A DNA stretch of 43,868 nt from Candidatus Sulfotelmatobacter sp. (GTDB lineage Bacteria > Acidobacteriota > Terriglobia > Terriglobales > Acidobacteriaceae), in assembly GCA_025462865.1 (NCBI GenBank), contig JAOAPI010000162.1:1-43868 (forward strand), written 5' to 3'. Shown in pieces: positions 8,358 to 17,196 of the stretch. Both the position numbers and the translations under genes were made by a program. Positions within the stretch are counted from its first letter, which is position 1. Every line of letters begins with the position of its first letter. The notes below the pieces were generated by a model. That model saw only the letters and a program-made list of their open reading frames with translations, made no database searches and was not told the origin of the DNA.

Positions 8358-8453
8358 GCGGCGAATCAGGGTCTTAATCGCCGCATCTTGTGCGGAGTTT
8401 ATGCTTGACCCTTGCGGCGAATAGGTGCTAGATTCACCGCATATGGTGCGGAG
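8358..8453 (+). promoter_or_regulatory. Duplicated palindromic operator and promoter of the Fic gene
   Basis: Two 40-bp direct repeats (8358-8397 and 8414-8453) each begin GCGGCGAAT and end with the palindrome CCGCA-N5-TGCGG plus AG. The second palindrome overlaps the ATG at 8443. Between and within them lie TTGACC (8405-8410) and TAGATT (8429-8434), spaced 18 bases, a good -35/-10 pair. The predicted transcription start would be about 8441, leaving almost no leader. The first repeat also contains a longer inverted pair, GCGGCGA/TCGCCGC (8358-8384). Repression by the encoded protein or another factor is inference. Confidence 0.65.
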
Positions 8454-9570
8454 AATAAAACGTGGAACCTACATCCACGAGCAGGTCGGATGGCCGGGCT
8501 TCCGCTGGGATCACGCGCGCGTTTCGGCGCGTCTCGTCGATGTGCGGCACCGGCAGGGTCGTCTCATTGGCCGCATGGAGGGTCTTGGGTTCCAGTTGCG
8601 GGCGGAAGCCGTTCTCAACTCATTGACCGAAGAGGTCCTGAAATCGAGCGAAATAGAGGGTGAGACGCTCGACCGCGATCAGGTGCGCTCCTCGATCGCA
8701 CGACGGCTTGGACTCGACATCGGCGGGCTGACATCGGCCGACCGGAATGTCGAAGGCGTGGTGGAGATGATGCTCGATGCGACGCAGGGCTATGCCCGGC
8801 CGCTCACGGCGCGGCGGCTTTTCGACTGGCACGCTGCCTTGTTCCCCACGGGACGGAGCGGGATGTCGAAGATCAGGGTAGGGGCCTGGCGCGACGATGC
8901 GAAGGGGCCGATGCAGGTGGTATCTGGTCCGCTCGGCAAGGAACGGGTCCACTACGAAGCTCCTGCGGCCGATCGCGTCCGCGACGAAATGAAGAAATTC
9001 GCAGAGTGGTTCGAGAAGGACAACTCGACCGACCTCGTGCTCAAGGCCGGCGTCGCGCATTTGTGGTTCGTCACTATTCATCCGTTCGACGACGGCAACG
9101 GGCGCATTGCACGGGCGATTGCGGACATGGTCCTCGCCCGTTCGGAGCGCAGCCCGCAGCGCTTCTACAGCATGTCGGCGCAAATTCGGCAGGAGCGCAA
9201 GGCCTATTACGAAATTCTGGAGGCGACGCAGAAGGGCGAGCTCGACATCACGCGCTGGCTGGAATGGTTCCTTGAGTGCCTCGGCCGCGCCTTCGACCGG
9301 GCGGAGACGATCCTCGCGACGGTACTCAGCAAGGCTCGTTTCTGGGAGAGCTTTGCCGCGGTGGAATTCACCGAGCGGCAGCGCGAGATCGTCAATCGCT
9401 TGCTGAACGGATTTGAGGGCAAGCTGACTACATCTAAATGGGCCAACCTCGCGAAATGCTCTCAGGACACGGCCCTGCGCGACATCGAGGACCTGATCCG
9501 AAAGAAAGTCCTGATCAAGGATGCTGCCGGGGGGCGCAGCACGTCATATTCATTGGCCAAACTGAGATGA
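8443..9570 (+). CDS. Fic-domain protein with autoinhibitory helix and winged-helix tail
   Basis: The protein has 375 residues. It starts with a DUF4172-like N-terminal region containing WPGFRWD. An SSEIEG motif at about 68-73 matches the (S/T)xxxE(G/N) inhibitory helix of class II Fic proteins. The active-site loop HPFDDGNGR is complete at about 213-221, so AMP-transfer from ATP to a protein target is expected. The C-terminal ~70 residues look like a winged helix (WANLAKCSQDTALRDIEDL), consistent with DNA binding and possibly autoregulation. GC-rich codon use differs from neighbours and suggests transfer. No Shine-Dalgarno sequence precedes ATG 8443; a GTG at 8425 lies in the same frame but upstream of the predicted transcript start. 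Confidence 0.9.
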   Translation: MVRRIKRGTYIHEQVGWPGFRWDHARVSARLVDVRHRQGRLIGRMEGLGFQLRAEAVLNSLTEEVLKSSEIEGETLDRDQVRSSIARRLGLDIGGLTSADRNVEGVVEMMLDATQGYARPLTARRLFDWHAALFPTGRSGMSKIRVGAWRDDAKGPMQVVSGPLGKERVHYEAPAADRVRDEMKKFAEWFEKDNSTDLVLKAGVAHLWFVTIHPFDDGNGRIARAIADMVLARSERSPQRFYSMSAQIRQERKAYYEILEATQKGELDITRWLEWFLECLGRAFDRAETILATVLSKARFWESFAAVEFTERQREIVNRLLNGFEGKLTTSKWANLAKCSQDTALRDIEDLIRKKVLIKDAAGGRSTSYSLAKLR

Positions 9571-9794
9571 TGTTGGCTGGAACACCCAATGTTTCATCCC
9601 ATTATTGACGTACAAACGATGAGGTCATCGTCGACGACAAAGACAACGGGTGCGGCTTCTTTCATGGCTCTCACGCACAGGCAGGAAGTGTGAATTGGAA
9701 GGTCGCGTCCTCACTCTGTCGGTCCGCTATTCCTAATTGCCGACTCATTTAATCACTCGGAGTCACGCGAAGCAATCACAAACTGGACAGTCCA

Positions 9795-10439
9795 TTAGTC
9801 ATTCCCAAACATACTGCGTAGAGAATCGTGCACTTTCAAACCAGGGGTGTATTCAATCAGTCCTAAGTTCCTGAAGCGTTTCATCAGCACATTGACGCGT
9901 TGCCGGGTAGTGCCAATCATCTCTGCCAGGGTCTGCTGACTAACCTTGGCGGGAGAATCAAAACTGCCCGGCTGGGCCAGCGAGAAGAGGACCCGAGCTA
10001 ATCGTTCCTCACCGGAGCCCATGAGATTGTTAACCAGGTCTGCCTGAATTCGTGTGTTGCGGCCGAGAAGGTAAGTAATGAAGTTATAACAAGTGCCCCC
10101 ACCAGCAAGCAATGCGCTTACGACTGCAGTGCGATCAATTTTGACCACGTGGACTTCAGTAAGAGCCACAGCATTGTGAAAGCGGACTGGCTGATCTGAA
10201 GCGATACAGCTTTCGCCGAAGAGGTCTCCCCGGGAGAAAACACCTATGATCGCTTCCTTGCCTTGCCTGGAAGTTACCGTAAGCTTCACAGTGCCTCTCT
10301 CGATGTAGAAAATCGAGTCACTGCGTTCGCCCTCCGAGAAAATGATTTGCCTACCGGGAAAAGAGACAGGTGTTTTCTGTGAGTTGATGGAGATCAAAAA
10401 AGTGGCGGCGTCGAAAATTTTAGCAGGGGCACGCTGCAT
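9795..10439 (-). CDS. Crp/Fnr-family transcription regulator 1
   Basis: The protein has 214 residues from ATG 10439, where GGTGG lies just upstream; an alternative start at 10517 adds 26 residues. The N-terminal half is a cyclic-nucleotide-binding-fold beta roll (IIFSEGERSDSIFYIERG ... GDLFGESC). A dimer helix follows, and then a Crp-type helix-turn-helix with recognition segment LAEMIGTTRQRVNVLMKRF. The cAMP-contacting residues of Crp are not clearly conserved, so the effector is unknown. It is one of four family members in this window and resembles those at 34940 and 37632 most closely. Confidence 0.9.
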   Translation of the reverse strand: MQRAPAKIFDAATFLISINSQKTPVSFPGRQIIFSEGERSDSIFYIERGTVKLTVTSRQGKEAIIGVFSRGDLFGESCIASDQPVRFHNAVALTEVHVVKIDRTAVVSALLAGGGTCYNFITYLLGRNTRIQADLVNNLMGSGEERLARVLFSLAQPGSFDSPAKVSQQTLAEMIGTTRQRVNVLMKRFRNLGLIEYTPGLKVHDSLRSMFGND

Positions 10440-10863
10440 TTTGACCACCGACTTGGCCGCCTGTGGACTGCAGCCTCTTAACTTCAATGAGTAAGCCAAG
10501 TTATTGAATTGTGTCAAGTACCAAGACTCTGTACCTGCAAGATCGAATCAGATACGCATTGATAATCACAGGATCGACATGCTACGCAGAGATGTGCATT
10601 TACGTCGCTGCCGCGTTTAGGATAGGAAAGAGGCACGCGACTGAAAAGCAAGAAGCAACAGACGGCATCTCATTTTCCGTCGGTTCCTCTAGCCGAGGCG
10701 GTTGAAAGTCGCACCAGCAGGCACTGGTACGGAAAGAGTTGGTTAAGCGGCGTCACGATTCATGCTCCACTACGCACTCTTTCTGTCGTCGACGGTCAAC
10801 GTACTCAGCTTCCAACACACCTTCGGGCAACGGGTCGTTACAACAACTTTCATCTGCTGGCAA
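10440..10863. other. Intergenic stretch
   Basis: I see no gene, repeat or clear promoter here. The right part is the decayed 3' continuation of the pseudogene that ends at 10864. Confidence 0.5.
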
Positions 10864-11248
10864 TTACAATTTATGCTCCAGCTTATCGAGGTTTGCTCGA
10901 GTGTCACCGTAGCGGACGACGACGAAATCATGTCCGCACTCAGAGGCCGCATCGCGCTTTTCATTGGCTTTTCCATTGTGCGACCCAGGTCATTGACATG
11001 CTCTTTGATGGTCTCCAGCATCGCGGCGTGACTTTGCCAGCTCACTTCAGATCGTGTCAGCGCTTCCATCTCATCTACGTCCTCGCTCAGCACAGCTGCT
11101 TCTCTTTGGCGTCTGCGAGAAGGCGAGTCGCCTCGCCATTTTCATCATAGCTCGCGCTTGCGAACGCCAGTGATGAGAACACAATCAATGTCAATGTTAT
11201 CCACGCACCTGCCGCCAAGCGACGCGTTTCTCGTCGCTGGTTCCGCAT
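10864..11248 (-). pseudogene. Frameshifted secreted protein of unknown function
   Basis: The frame starts at ATG 11248 with a signal peptide (ITLTLIVFSSLAFASA) and runs to a stop in LLADAKEKQLC. The sense continues one frame over as AAVLSEDVDEMEALTR, then SWQSHAAMLETIKEHVNDLG. A second shift, near KP/LNE, moves it to a third frame ending in LDKLEHKL with a stop at 10864. The phrase TR...SWQSHA..L..IKEHVN is one I associate with a conserved acidobacterial exported helical protein of no known function. The first break looks like loss of one G in AAGGCAG. So the gene has at least two frameshifts and is shorter than intact relatives would be. Confidence 0.7.
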
Positions 11249-11445
11249 GCCCAGATTGTCGATGCTAACAACTCGCTGGAATACAAAACAATTCCTCAGG
11301 AGAATGAACCTGGGCTGCGATTAGAGAAGTAGAACCATCCTTGCTGTGGGTCAGACGGATTCATACACCGTTAGCAGTAGAAAACTATCACACGCGCGAA
11401 ACCAAAAACCACGATCGAGTACGTCACACCCCGACCGCAGTTTGT

Positions 11446-12108
11446 TTATATCTCCACTGTAATCCGGTTTTCCACGGCGGTGATTCCGGGGGCCGACCAC
11501 GCAACTCGCTCGGCTTCCTCTTTTTCTGCCCAGGCGCGAACCGTCCCTTTCAAAATGGCTTTCGAGCCTGCACCTCGACCGTAATTCGCTTGGCGTCGAG
11601 TTCGGCGTTGCGCACCAACGCACTCTCAATTTTCTTTTTGAGTTCCGATGGATTGGCATTGGGCTTGACGGTGATTAAGTTACTCACTCCCTTGACCCCT
11701 AGCAGCCTGCGCACAACTCGTTCGGCATCCTGCTTCTGATACTGCCATTCGACCTCGCCTTAAGAGTGACCCAGGCATTGGAGACCGCTACTTGAACCTT
11801 GTCCGAGGGCACGAATGCGTCCCACTCCATGGCTCGAAGAGCGGCCATTGCGATATCGGAGTCGATGCGTTCTGAGGCCAGCTTCACTTGGACATCATTC
11901 GCCACAGCCTGACGCCGCCGACCTTTAGAGCAGCATCCTCAGCACTCCACTTCTTCAAATATGAATCCACCCATCCTGTCAAAGTGACGATGCCGTCCCT
12001 TACGGTGACGCCGATCTCGTTCGGCTGAAGTTTGGCATCCCACTTTAATTCTGCCATCACATTCTCCTGAATCTCTTCGTCGGTATGGACTATTGTTGTT
12101 GTTGACAT
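11446..12108 (-). pseudogene. Triple BON-domain protein broken by three frameshifts
   Basis: Reading across three frame changes gives about 220 residues with three BON domains (periplasmic phospholipid-binding-type domains). BON1 begins at ATG 12108 and contains LKWDAKLQPNEIGVTVRDG and IVTLTGWVDSY. BON2 (11699-11905 frame) has AMEWDAFVPSDKVQVAVSNA. BON3 reads RITVEVQ then ILKGTVRAW and ends VENRITVEI with a stop at 11446. The breaks fall near 11920 (GG for GGG), 11763 (AAGG, one base lost) and 11573. Each is repaired by adding one base to a short homopolymer. The first domain has a good start, so this is either a young pseudogene or an assembly error. Confidence 0.8.
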
Positions 12109-12636
12109 AATTGTTTCTCCTCTCAGTTCAACTGTTTGCCTAGCATATGGGCGTTCTGGTTAGGCTATAACTTTGTCGTATGTGAACATCCCATTACTTA
12201 CTGGGATCAAAGGCTGAGGCGGGTTAGTTCTCAGTGGAAATGCTAATAATGCGGGAGAAGCGAAATAATTCGTCGTAAGAGTGATCTGGGATTCCGAAGG
12301 GACGAGTAGGGTCGCATTCACCTTTCGCCAGAATGGTTCATGCGATTTTGGGACTAAAGTAATAATTGGCGACGCGCGCCGGCAATTGTTACAGCTAACC
12401 TCTCCGTCAGGTCTCTCCGACATGGCGACCGAGGCTAGAACGGCAGCGGTCATCATTCCCGAGTGCCCTAAGAATAGCTCGTCGAATCGCTGTTGGATTT
12501 CGTTGCTTAATGTCGCCTCCCGGCACTCTGGTTACCAAAGTAGCGTTTCGGCGGCCCAAAAGTGATCTAGCTCAGTAATTCTTGCCACAGTACCCTGTCG
12601 CATCGCCCGCGTCCAATCCTCTGTCGAGGGAGAACC
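12109..12636. other. Intergenic stretch
   Basis: Frames of 94-98 codons exist on both strands (12281-12565 plus, 12160-12456 minus). They lack ribosome-binding sites and recognisable domains, and they overlap each other. I call no gene. Confidence 0.4.
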
Positions 12637-12807
12637 ATGCCACACGAACTAGGGTCAGGAGCTTTGCGCGATTTGAGGGAGCAAATAGCTAGGGAGAGCG
12701 ATCTCGAAAGTCTGCGTCAACTTGTGATGAACATCAACGCGCTTCTGAACTTGATTGAGGATCAAGTTGCGAAACTAGAGGGAAAGCAGCCCCGTCCGCG
12801 GCATTGA
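12637..12807 (+). CDS. 56-residue helical protein
   Basis: The ATG follows GAGGGAG at a spacing of five bases, an excellent start. The 56 residues form a likely two-helix unit (LRDLREQIARESDLESLRQL, then NALLNLIEDQVAKLEG). The layout resembles the small protein at 38990 (HSLAEQASTEMDAAKLTILV), so the two may belong to one family of very short acidobacterial helical proteins. Function is unknown. Confidence 0.7.
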   Translation: MPHELGSGALRDLREQIARESDLESLRQLVMNINALLNLIEDQVAKLEGKQPRPRH

Positions 12808-12978
12808 GCACACGATCCGCATAAAAGATTTGCAGTAGTCCCATAGTAGACAGATTATTGTTCGTTATCCACCTAGGGTATTCTCCAGACAGCTTTCAAA
12901 GCACCTCTCCGCCGCGCACCTTTCCTAGGTTACGGGGCCTGCGAAAGCCAAGCCAATCCTATCTGTGAGGATTCTTTT

Positions 12979-13527
12979 ATGGGGAATAAACCCTCCGTTT
13001 CATCTACGGTTAGTCCAACCCAATCAGTAGAGGAATTATTTGATTCTCTATCTACGCTGCCGCCCTTCATCCACTGCCGTCAATGCGGCAGCAAACTGTT
13101 ACATGTGAACGTCACATTTCTCTCGGAAGGCGGGAAGGCTTGGACTCTACCATTGCCCTCTTGCCCAAAGTGTGAGCCGTTAAAAGTCAGCCTTGAAGGC
13201 GCCGACATAACTAGCCTTCGCCAGAAAAGGAATTCTATGATTCAGTTCAACAAAGCTCTTTGTAATGGTCCGTTGCTAAGTAAGGCACTTCCTAGTGCTA
13301 CACCTTCTGGTGCGACCTGGGAGCAACTCTACGAACGAGCAATTGTAGAAACCGACCATGCCAGATTTCAGGGCCGCATCACTGACGCTCGCCATGCGAT
13401 TCTGGATAGAGCCGAAGAGATGCTGACTCTCCCGCCAGGCGCCGAACAACGCGCACTAAATAATGCGTTGAAGACTTTGCGCCTGCTTGAAGAAGTAGCA
13501 GCGAGGGAACGACCCGCAGCAGCATGA
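12979..13527 (+). CDS. Zinc-ribbon-like hypothetical protein
   Basis: The protein has 182 residues. The start is supported by GAGGA nine bases before the ATG. Cysteine pairs CRQCG (near residue 34) and CPKC (near 62) suggest a zinc ribbon. A helical C-terminal half (LYERAIVETDHARFQGRITD and LPPGAEQRALNNALKTLRLL) follows. The second half resembles helical segments of many small acidobacterial proteins with ARHAILDR-type phrases. It has no enzyme motif and I cannot assign a role. It stands alone between two intergenic stretches. Confidence 0.72.
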   Translation: MGNKPSVSSTVSPTQSVEELFDSLSTLPPFIHCRQCGSKLLHVNVTFLSEGGKAWTLPLPSCPKCEPLKVSLEGADITSLRQKRNSMIQFNKALCNGPLLSKALPSATPSGATWEQLYERAIVETDHARFQGRITDARHAILDRAEEMLTLPPGAEQRALNNALKTLRLLEEVAARERPAAA

Positions 13528-14135
13528 TTCGATTGTCGTGAAAATTCGGGTCGATGGCCCAGGTTCGGCAGAGGTTGAGCCTCTAAGGCAACTAAGCAAA
13601 TCCATGTGACCTCGTTTTGCCAGAAAAGGTCGCAAGGTCGTTAGATGATCGCCGCGCAGTTAGCGCAGATGTAGTGACGGCTGCGCGGCAGACATATAGT
13701 CTGCTCCCAGACACTTTAAGCTGGGTTATCGTTTTTTCTCGACGCGTCTCGCTCCGCGTCAGCGATCGTTGCCGACACCGACGAATATCCCCTTCGGAGA
13801 ATTCTTCCGCCCGTGGGGCTGGAGCTATTGCCGCCTTGATTGGGACTCGCACCTAGTGATCATCAATAACGCCCCACGGCCCCTGGCGTCGGACCTGGAT
13901 CAACCGGCGTGAGTACGTTCATCCCGACGAGGTCCCGCAATGCAGAGCGGGAGAGCGGCTGCCCGAGCGGCACGTGCTGCACGAGCGCACTGAGCATGAG
14001 CGCACGGCGGCGCGCGAAGGACGCCCCCGCGTGCAAGAGCACCGCGAGCACCGCTCGCTAACTTGCTTTCAGGGCAGAAAGTGCTGAAATGCTCTGAAAC
14101 AAGCTATCGAGACGGCCAAGAAGGGAAAAGAAAGG
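13528..14135. other. Intergenic stretch with a GC-rich patch
   Basis: No gene is recognised. From about 13868 to 14055 the sequence is visibly richer in G and C than its neighbours and carries a 62-codon minus-strand frame (13863-14051) with no known motif. It may be a foreign insert or fragment. Confidence 0.4.
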
Positions 14136-14153
14136 TTGGGAGCGCGGACACTT

Positions 14154-14714
14154 ATGTCCACGCGTCCCTTCCACACAGATACCAATTCATATTTCGATTT
14201 GAAACTTGAGTCTGATATGGTCGAAGACAGATTACGCCGCCAGTTTGACTACTGTCTGGGCAAAACCGAGATAGTCATCTACTCCGTTCTCGCACTGTTG
14301 CTGGCTGTCACGGCCTTTGTGACCATCGCAACCGCGGGCCAAATACTGTGGATCGGTCTCAGTCATTGGACGGTTGCAGCCCAGACTCTGAGGGTATTAA
14401 ACCAACTCCTCATTGTGCTGATGCTGGTGGAGATTCTGCACACGGTACGTATATCCATTCGCTCGCATGTTCTGGTTACAGAACCCTTTCTGGTCGTCGG
14501 ACTGATTGCCTCAATTCGCCGCATTCTGGTGATTACCCTGGAAGCAGCCACTCTCACCAAAGAAGGTGCATGGGCGACCGAAGGTTCGAGGGGCATTTTT
14601 CACTCTTCTATGATCGAGCTTGGTTTATTGGGTCTGCTGGTTCTGGTGCTGGTAGTTTCCATTACACTTCTGCGTCGCTACGCTCCCGCATCGAAAGACT
14701 TGTCGGAACCCTGA
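14154..14714 (+). CDS. PsiE-family membrane protein
   Basis: The protein has 186 residues with four predicted membrane segments (IVIYSVLALLLAVTAFVTIA, LLIVLMLVEILHTV, FLVVGLIASIRRILVIT and LGLLGLLVLVLVVSITLL). The conserved EPFLVVGLIASIRRILVIT block is diagnostic of the PsiE family (phosphate-starvation-inducible E). In other bacteria it is linked to phosphate starvation, but its molecular role is unknown. A TTG at 14136 could extend the protein by six residues. ATG 14154, with GGGAG about 10 bases upstream, is preferred. Confidence 0.88.
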   Translation: MSTRPFHTDTNSYFDLKLESDMVEDRLRRQFDYCLGKTEIVIYSVLALLLAVTAFVTIATAGQILWIGLSHWTVAAQTLRVLNQLLIVLMLVEILHTVRISIRSHVLVTEPFLVVGLIASIRRILVITLEAATLTKEGAWATEGSRGIFHSSMIELGLLGLLVLVLVVSITLLRRYAPASKDLSEP

Positions 14715-14757
14715 AGTCCGACTCTTCTTCCCCCAGGATGCGTAACGATGCACCTAT

Positions 14758-15237
14758 TTACAGCCCAAGTGCGACGATTCTGTCCGGATGGTTGGCCAAC
14801 CGGACGCCATCCAGAAACGGGCTTGTGAGAAGAGTGAGGCACAGTGGACTGGCCCAATCGCTGCCCGTAATGGCAGACAGCCTCTGCTTTTCCTTGGCCA
14901 GCCACGGCATGATTGCAGCAGCACCGATCAAGACCGCTATCCCCCAGTAGGTAGTTTTCGCTTCATGGTGTCCTAGGAGTGTCAGTGCGGAAACCACAGC
15001 AACATAGGTCGCAAGCATAAACAAGAATGCAGCTGCGATTCGTGCCACCTGTTTTTCTGAGCCCCTTGCCTTTGGTGGAGACAGCGCAATCGAGCTTCTC
15101 TCGGCGGTAGATGCAGTGCTGCGCGCCTTCCATGCAGCAGACAGCGATACGGCTGCTTCCACTGTCATCCAAACGATTGTGACCGTTTGAATCCGTTGTA
15201 TAAGACGGGTGGTATCTTGCGTCGGGACTTGGAGAGG
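14758..15237 (-). pseudogene. Decayed cation-diffusion-facilitator transporter with an inverted internal segment
   Basis: On the minus strand the first part reads LIQRIQTVTIVWMTVEAAVS, the first membrane helix of a CDF-type cation transporter. A later part reads EKQVARIAAAFLFMLATYVA then IMPWLAKEKQRLSAITGS, the following helices. Between them the minus strand makes no sense. Instead, the plus strand of 15065-15121 encodes LAFGGDSAIELLSAVDAVL, the second-helix signature (FGxDSxIE) expected exactly at that place. So about 60 bp have been inverted inside the gene. After TGS the frame drifts and stops at 14758, so the C-terminal half is lost. The product cannot work as a transporter. Confidence 0.72.
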
Positions 15238-15252
15238 TCGTGAAGCCGCATT

Positions 15253-15621
15253 ATGACACGCTCGCCGGGGCAGCCCGGCGCGCGTGGATTTGCGCTAATG
15301 GAGTCATGGCTCTACCCGATTGATCATAAAGCTCGACATTCCGTCGAGGAACTTCCGAAGGATTTGCTCGGCTTCTGCCGGCAACGCAGCTTCCCCAAAA
15401 GCACTATCCATCAAGCGCATCCATCGGTCGCGGGCAGCCTGATTTATATGGAACGGAGAATGCCTCGCGCGGAGGCGTGGATGGCCTCTTTGTTCGATGT
15501 AAGTCTGCGGCCCTCACGAGGAAACTTCGCACGCTACCAGATCAGGCCCAGTGAATTCGAGGCGTGGCAGCAGGTCTGGGGCGAGCGCAGAGATGAGCGA
15601 CCGCGTGCTATTCGATTCTGA
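15253..15621 (+). CDS. Hypothetical protein
   Basis: The frame encodes 122 residues from an ATG that lacks a close ribosome-binding site. An internal ATG at 15298 (MESWLYPIDHKARHSVEELP) is possible. Composition is protein-like with many arginines and tryptophans (FEAWQQVWGERRDERPRAI). There are no membrane segments and no domain I recognise. It diverges from the broken cation-transporter remnant. Confidence 0.4.
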   Translation: MTRSPGQPGARGFALMESWLYPIDHKARHSVEELPKDLLGFCRQRSFPKSTIHQAHPSVAGSLIYMERRMPRAEAWMASLFDVSLRPSRGNFARYQIRPSEFEAWQQVWGERRDERPRAIRF

Positions 15622-16077
15622 ACCAACTCGAAAATATTGGTGGCGCGCGCGCCCTGGCTAGCGCTGAAGCGGGGTAAAGTCCGCGTAGCGTTTGGCGGAA
15701 TGGGGAAGGGAGCACTCCCACCTGTCATCTGATCCTCTAATCCGCACACGATTGGCACACAGCCTGTCGAGAACAAACAGATTTTATGGGGGCTTGCCTA
15801 ATTGAGGGCTGATCAGCAGTAAGTGAGCCCTCGGACGGTTTTGCCCGAACGCTGCCGTGACAGCTAACAATCAATCAGTGTTTCAACGACTCGGGAAGCA
15901 CTGGACGGCACTCTAAGTCATTGGAAGGAAGTGTTACACGAAGTTGTTGTGTATCGCAGACCTCCGCCTTGGCGAGGCGCTTCACTTTGAGTTCAAACCT
16001 CCGTAAACCCGGCTGCCAATACCGTAACCGCTCCAGAATCGTTCCATGCCGGCTGAATCGCTTGCCGAAGGGAACTG
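15622..16077. other. Intergenic stretch with an unassigned minus-strand frame
   Basis: On the minus strand an open frame without a standard start codon runs from within the end of the toxin gene to a stop at 15875. It includes RYWQPGLRRFELKVKRLAKA, which looks protein-like, and it may be the tail of a lost gene. A perfect 9-bp inverted repeat (GGGAACTGT / ACAGTTCCC) spans 16070-16105 across the toxin stop codon. Confidence 0.35.
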
Positions 16078-16599
16078 TTATCGAAACAGTTGCTCGACAG
16101 TTCCCATCGGGAGAAAGAGTCGTCGCTCTACCTTTGGCAAGTCGAGAAACCCATATTTCCGATAGAAGGAAACTGCTGAATCGTCTTTGGCGTCCGCAAT
16201 AACACCTGCGGAGGCGGCTTGTTTACCCAAAGTAAGGCTGCGGTGGAGAGCGTCCATGAGTAACGTCTCCCCGACCCGCTGACCACGAAATTCCGTGCTG
16301 ACGGCGAGTCGACCCAGAAGAGTTGCAGAAACCGTTGGATACTTTGGTAGCTTCTTGGCAATCGCGTCGGGCACGGTATCAAGCTGTATCGCGTATTGCG
16401 CGAGTGTGTAATAGCCTGCGATGGTTTTTCCGTCTGCTGTAGCAACAAATGGAACTGCGGCGCGCTTCCTGGCGTCCTGCCCCGCCTGCTTGTGTAGGTA
16501 CGCGTCGAGTGCCTCAACCCCACACGAAAAAGCCGCTCGGTCGTGTTTATCGTCGAGCGGCTCGATTGCGAATCTGGATGGTTCTTGTTTTGGAGCCAA
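16078..16599 (-). CDS. GNAT acetyltransferase toxin (TacT/AtaT-like)
   Basis: The protein has 173 residues of the GNAT fold: N-terminal FAIEPLDDKHDRAAFSCGVE..LD.YL, typical of TacT-type toxins; core VSATLLGRLAVSTEFRGQRV.G..L, with the acetyl-CoA loop degenerate as RGQRVGE; then a C-terminal SFYRKYGFLDL motif. Such toxins acetylate the amino group of charged tRNAs, which is family knowledge. It starts with TTG at 16599, directly after the antitoxin stop, so translation is coupled. Partner and order (antitoxin first, toxin second) match DUF1778-GNAT modules. Confidence 0.88.
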   Translation of the reverse strand: MAPKQEPSRFAIEPLDDKHDRAAFSCGVEALDAYLHKQAGQDARKRAAVPFVATADGKTIAGYYTLAQYAIQLDTVPDAIAKKLPKYPTVSATLLGRLAVSTEFRGQRVGETLLMDALHRSLTLGKQAASAGVIADAKDDSAVSFYRKYGFLDLPKVERRLFLPMGTVEQLFR

Positions 16600-16899
16600 C
16601 TAGACCCCCTTGTGCCTTCTGTACCGCTCCGCGGCAGCACGAGCAGCTTTGTTGGGGGCAGGGGGATGCAAAACAGCATTTATGAAAACTTCGCGGGCTT
16701 GGTCTCGAAGATGCAAGACGTCGAAGTCCTTGATTGTGGTAGTGGCTGCTTCCTGCGCACTGGCGACTACGAATTCCGTGACCGAGGTTCCACGCAGAGA
16801 GGCCGCCCGCTCAATAAGACGCTTTTGGGCGGGAGTGACCCTGGCCTCCAGGCGCTCCACTTTTCGAGAGCGTCGCTGCTTGTGTTGGACCTGTGGCAT
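16600..16899 (-). CDS. DUF1778 antitoxin (TacA-like)
   Basis: The protein has 99 residues from ATG 16899, preceded by an excellent AAGGAGGGAG; the frame can be extended to 17085 but without support. The N-terminal ~50 residues form a ribbon-helix-helix DNA-binding domain (KVERLEARVTPAQKRLIERA then GTSVTEFVVASA). The C-terminal tail (FINAVLHPPAPNKAARAAAE) is the toxin-neutralising part in this family. It is the first gene of the toxin-antitoxin operon, and its own operator is likely the palindrome at 16919-16939. Confidence 0.88.
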   Translation of the reverse strand: MPQVQHKQRRSRKVERLEARVTPAQKRLIERAASLRGTSVTEFVVASAQEAATTTIKDFDVLHLRDQAREVFINAVLHPPAPNKAARAAAERYRRHKGV

Positions 16900-16918
16900 A
16901 ACTCCCTCCTTTTTAAAG

Positions 16919-16939
16919 TGTACGGCTAATAGGCGTACA
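16919..16939 (-). promoter_or_regulatory. Palindromic operator of the toxin-antitoxin operon
   Basis: This is a 21-bp palindrome with arms TGTACG and CGTACA and only one mismatched pair (GCTAATAGG centre). It lies 20 bp upstream of the antitoxin start. Ribbon-helix-helix antitoxins bind such sites to repress their own operon. The assignment is from position and symmetry. Confidence 0.7.
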
Positions 16940-17196
16940 AGTAAAGGCGCAGCAGTGCTGGGGGATCTCTTGGAATCACGAGGCTTGCATCCGGGGCAGG
17001 GCCACGGCGGCGGCGGCGATGCAAAAGTGCCGCCGATGCACGGCACATACTGGAGTATGGTCGGCGAATACCGTGTTGGCGCCATCGATTGGCTGCTGAC
17101 CGAATCTCAAAGCTGGAAGAACGAACAACATAACTGCCAGGCTCATGCATAACAGCCGTAGGCGTATTCCAGTCCTCGGTCATATCCTTGCAGCCT

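Noticed and set aside
9006..9406. Second- and third-frame readings of the Fic gene
   Set aside because: They are shadows caused by high GC; the Fic motif frame is unambiguous.
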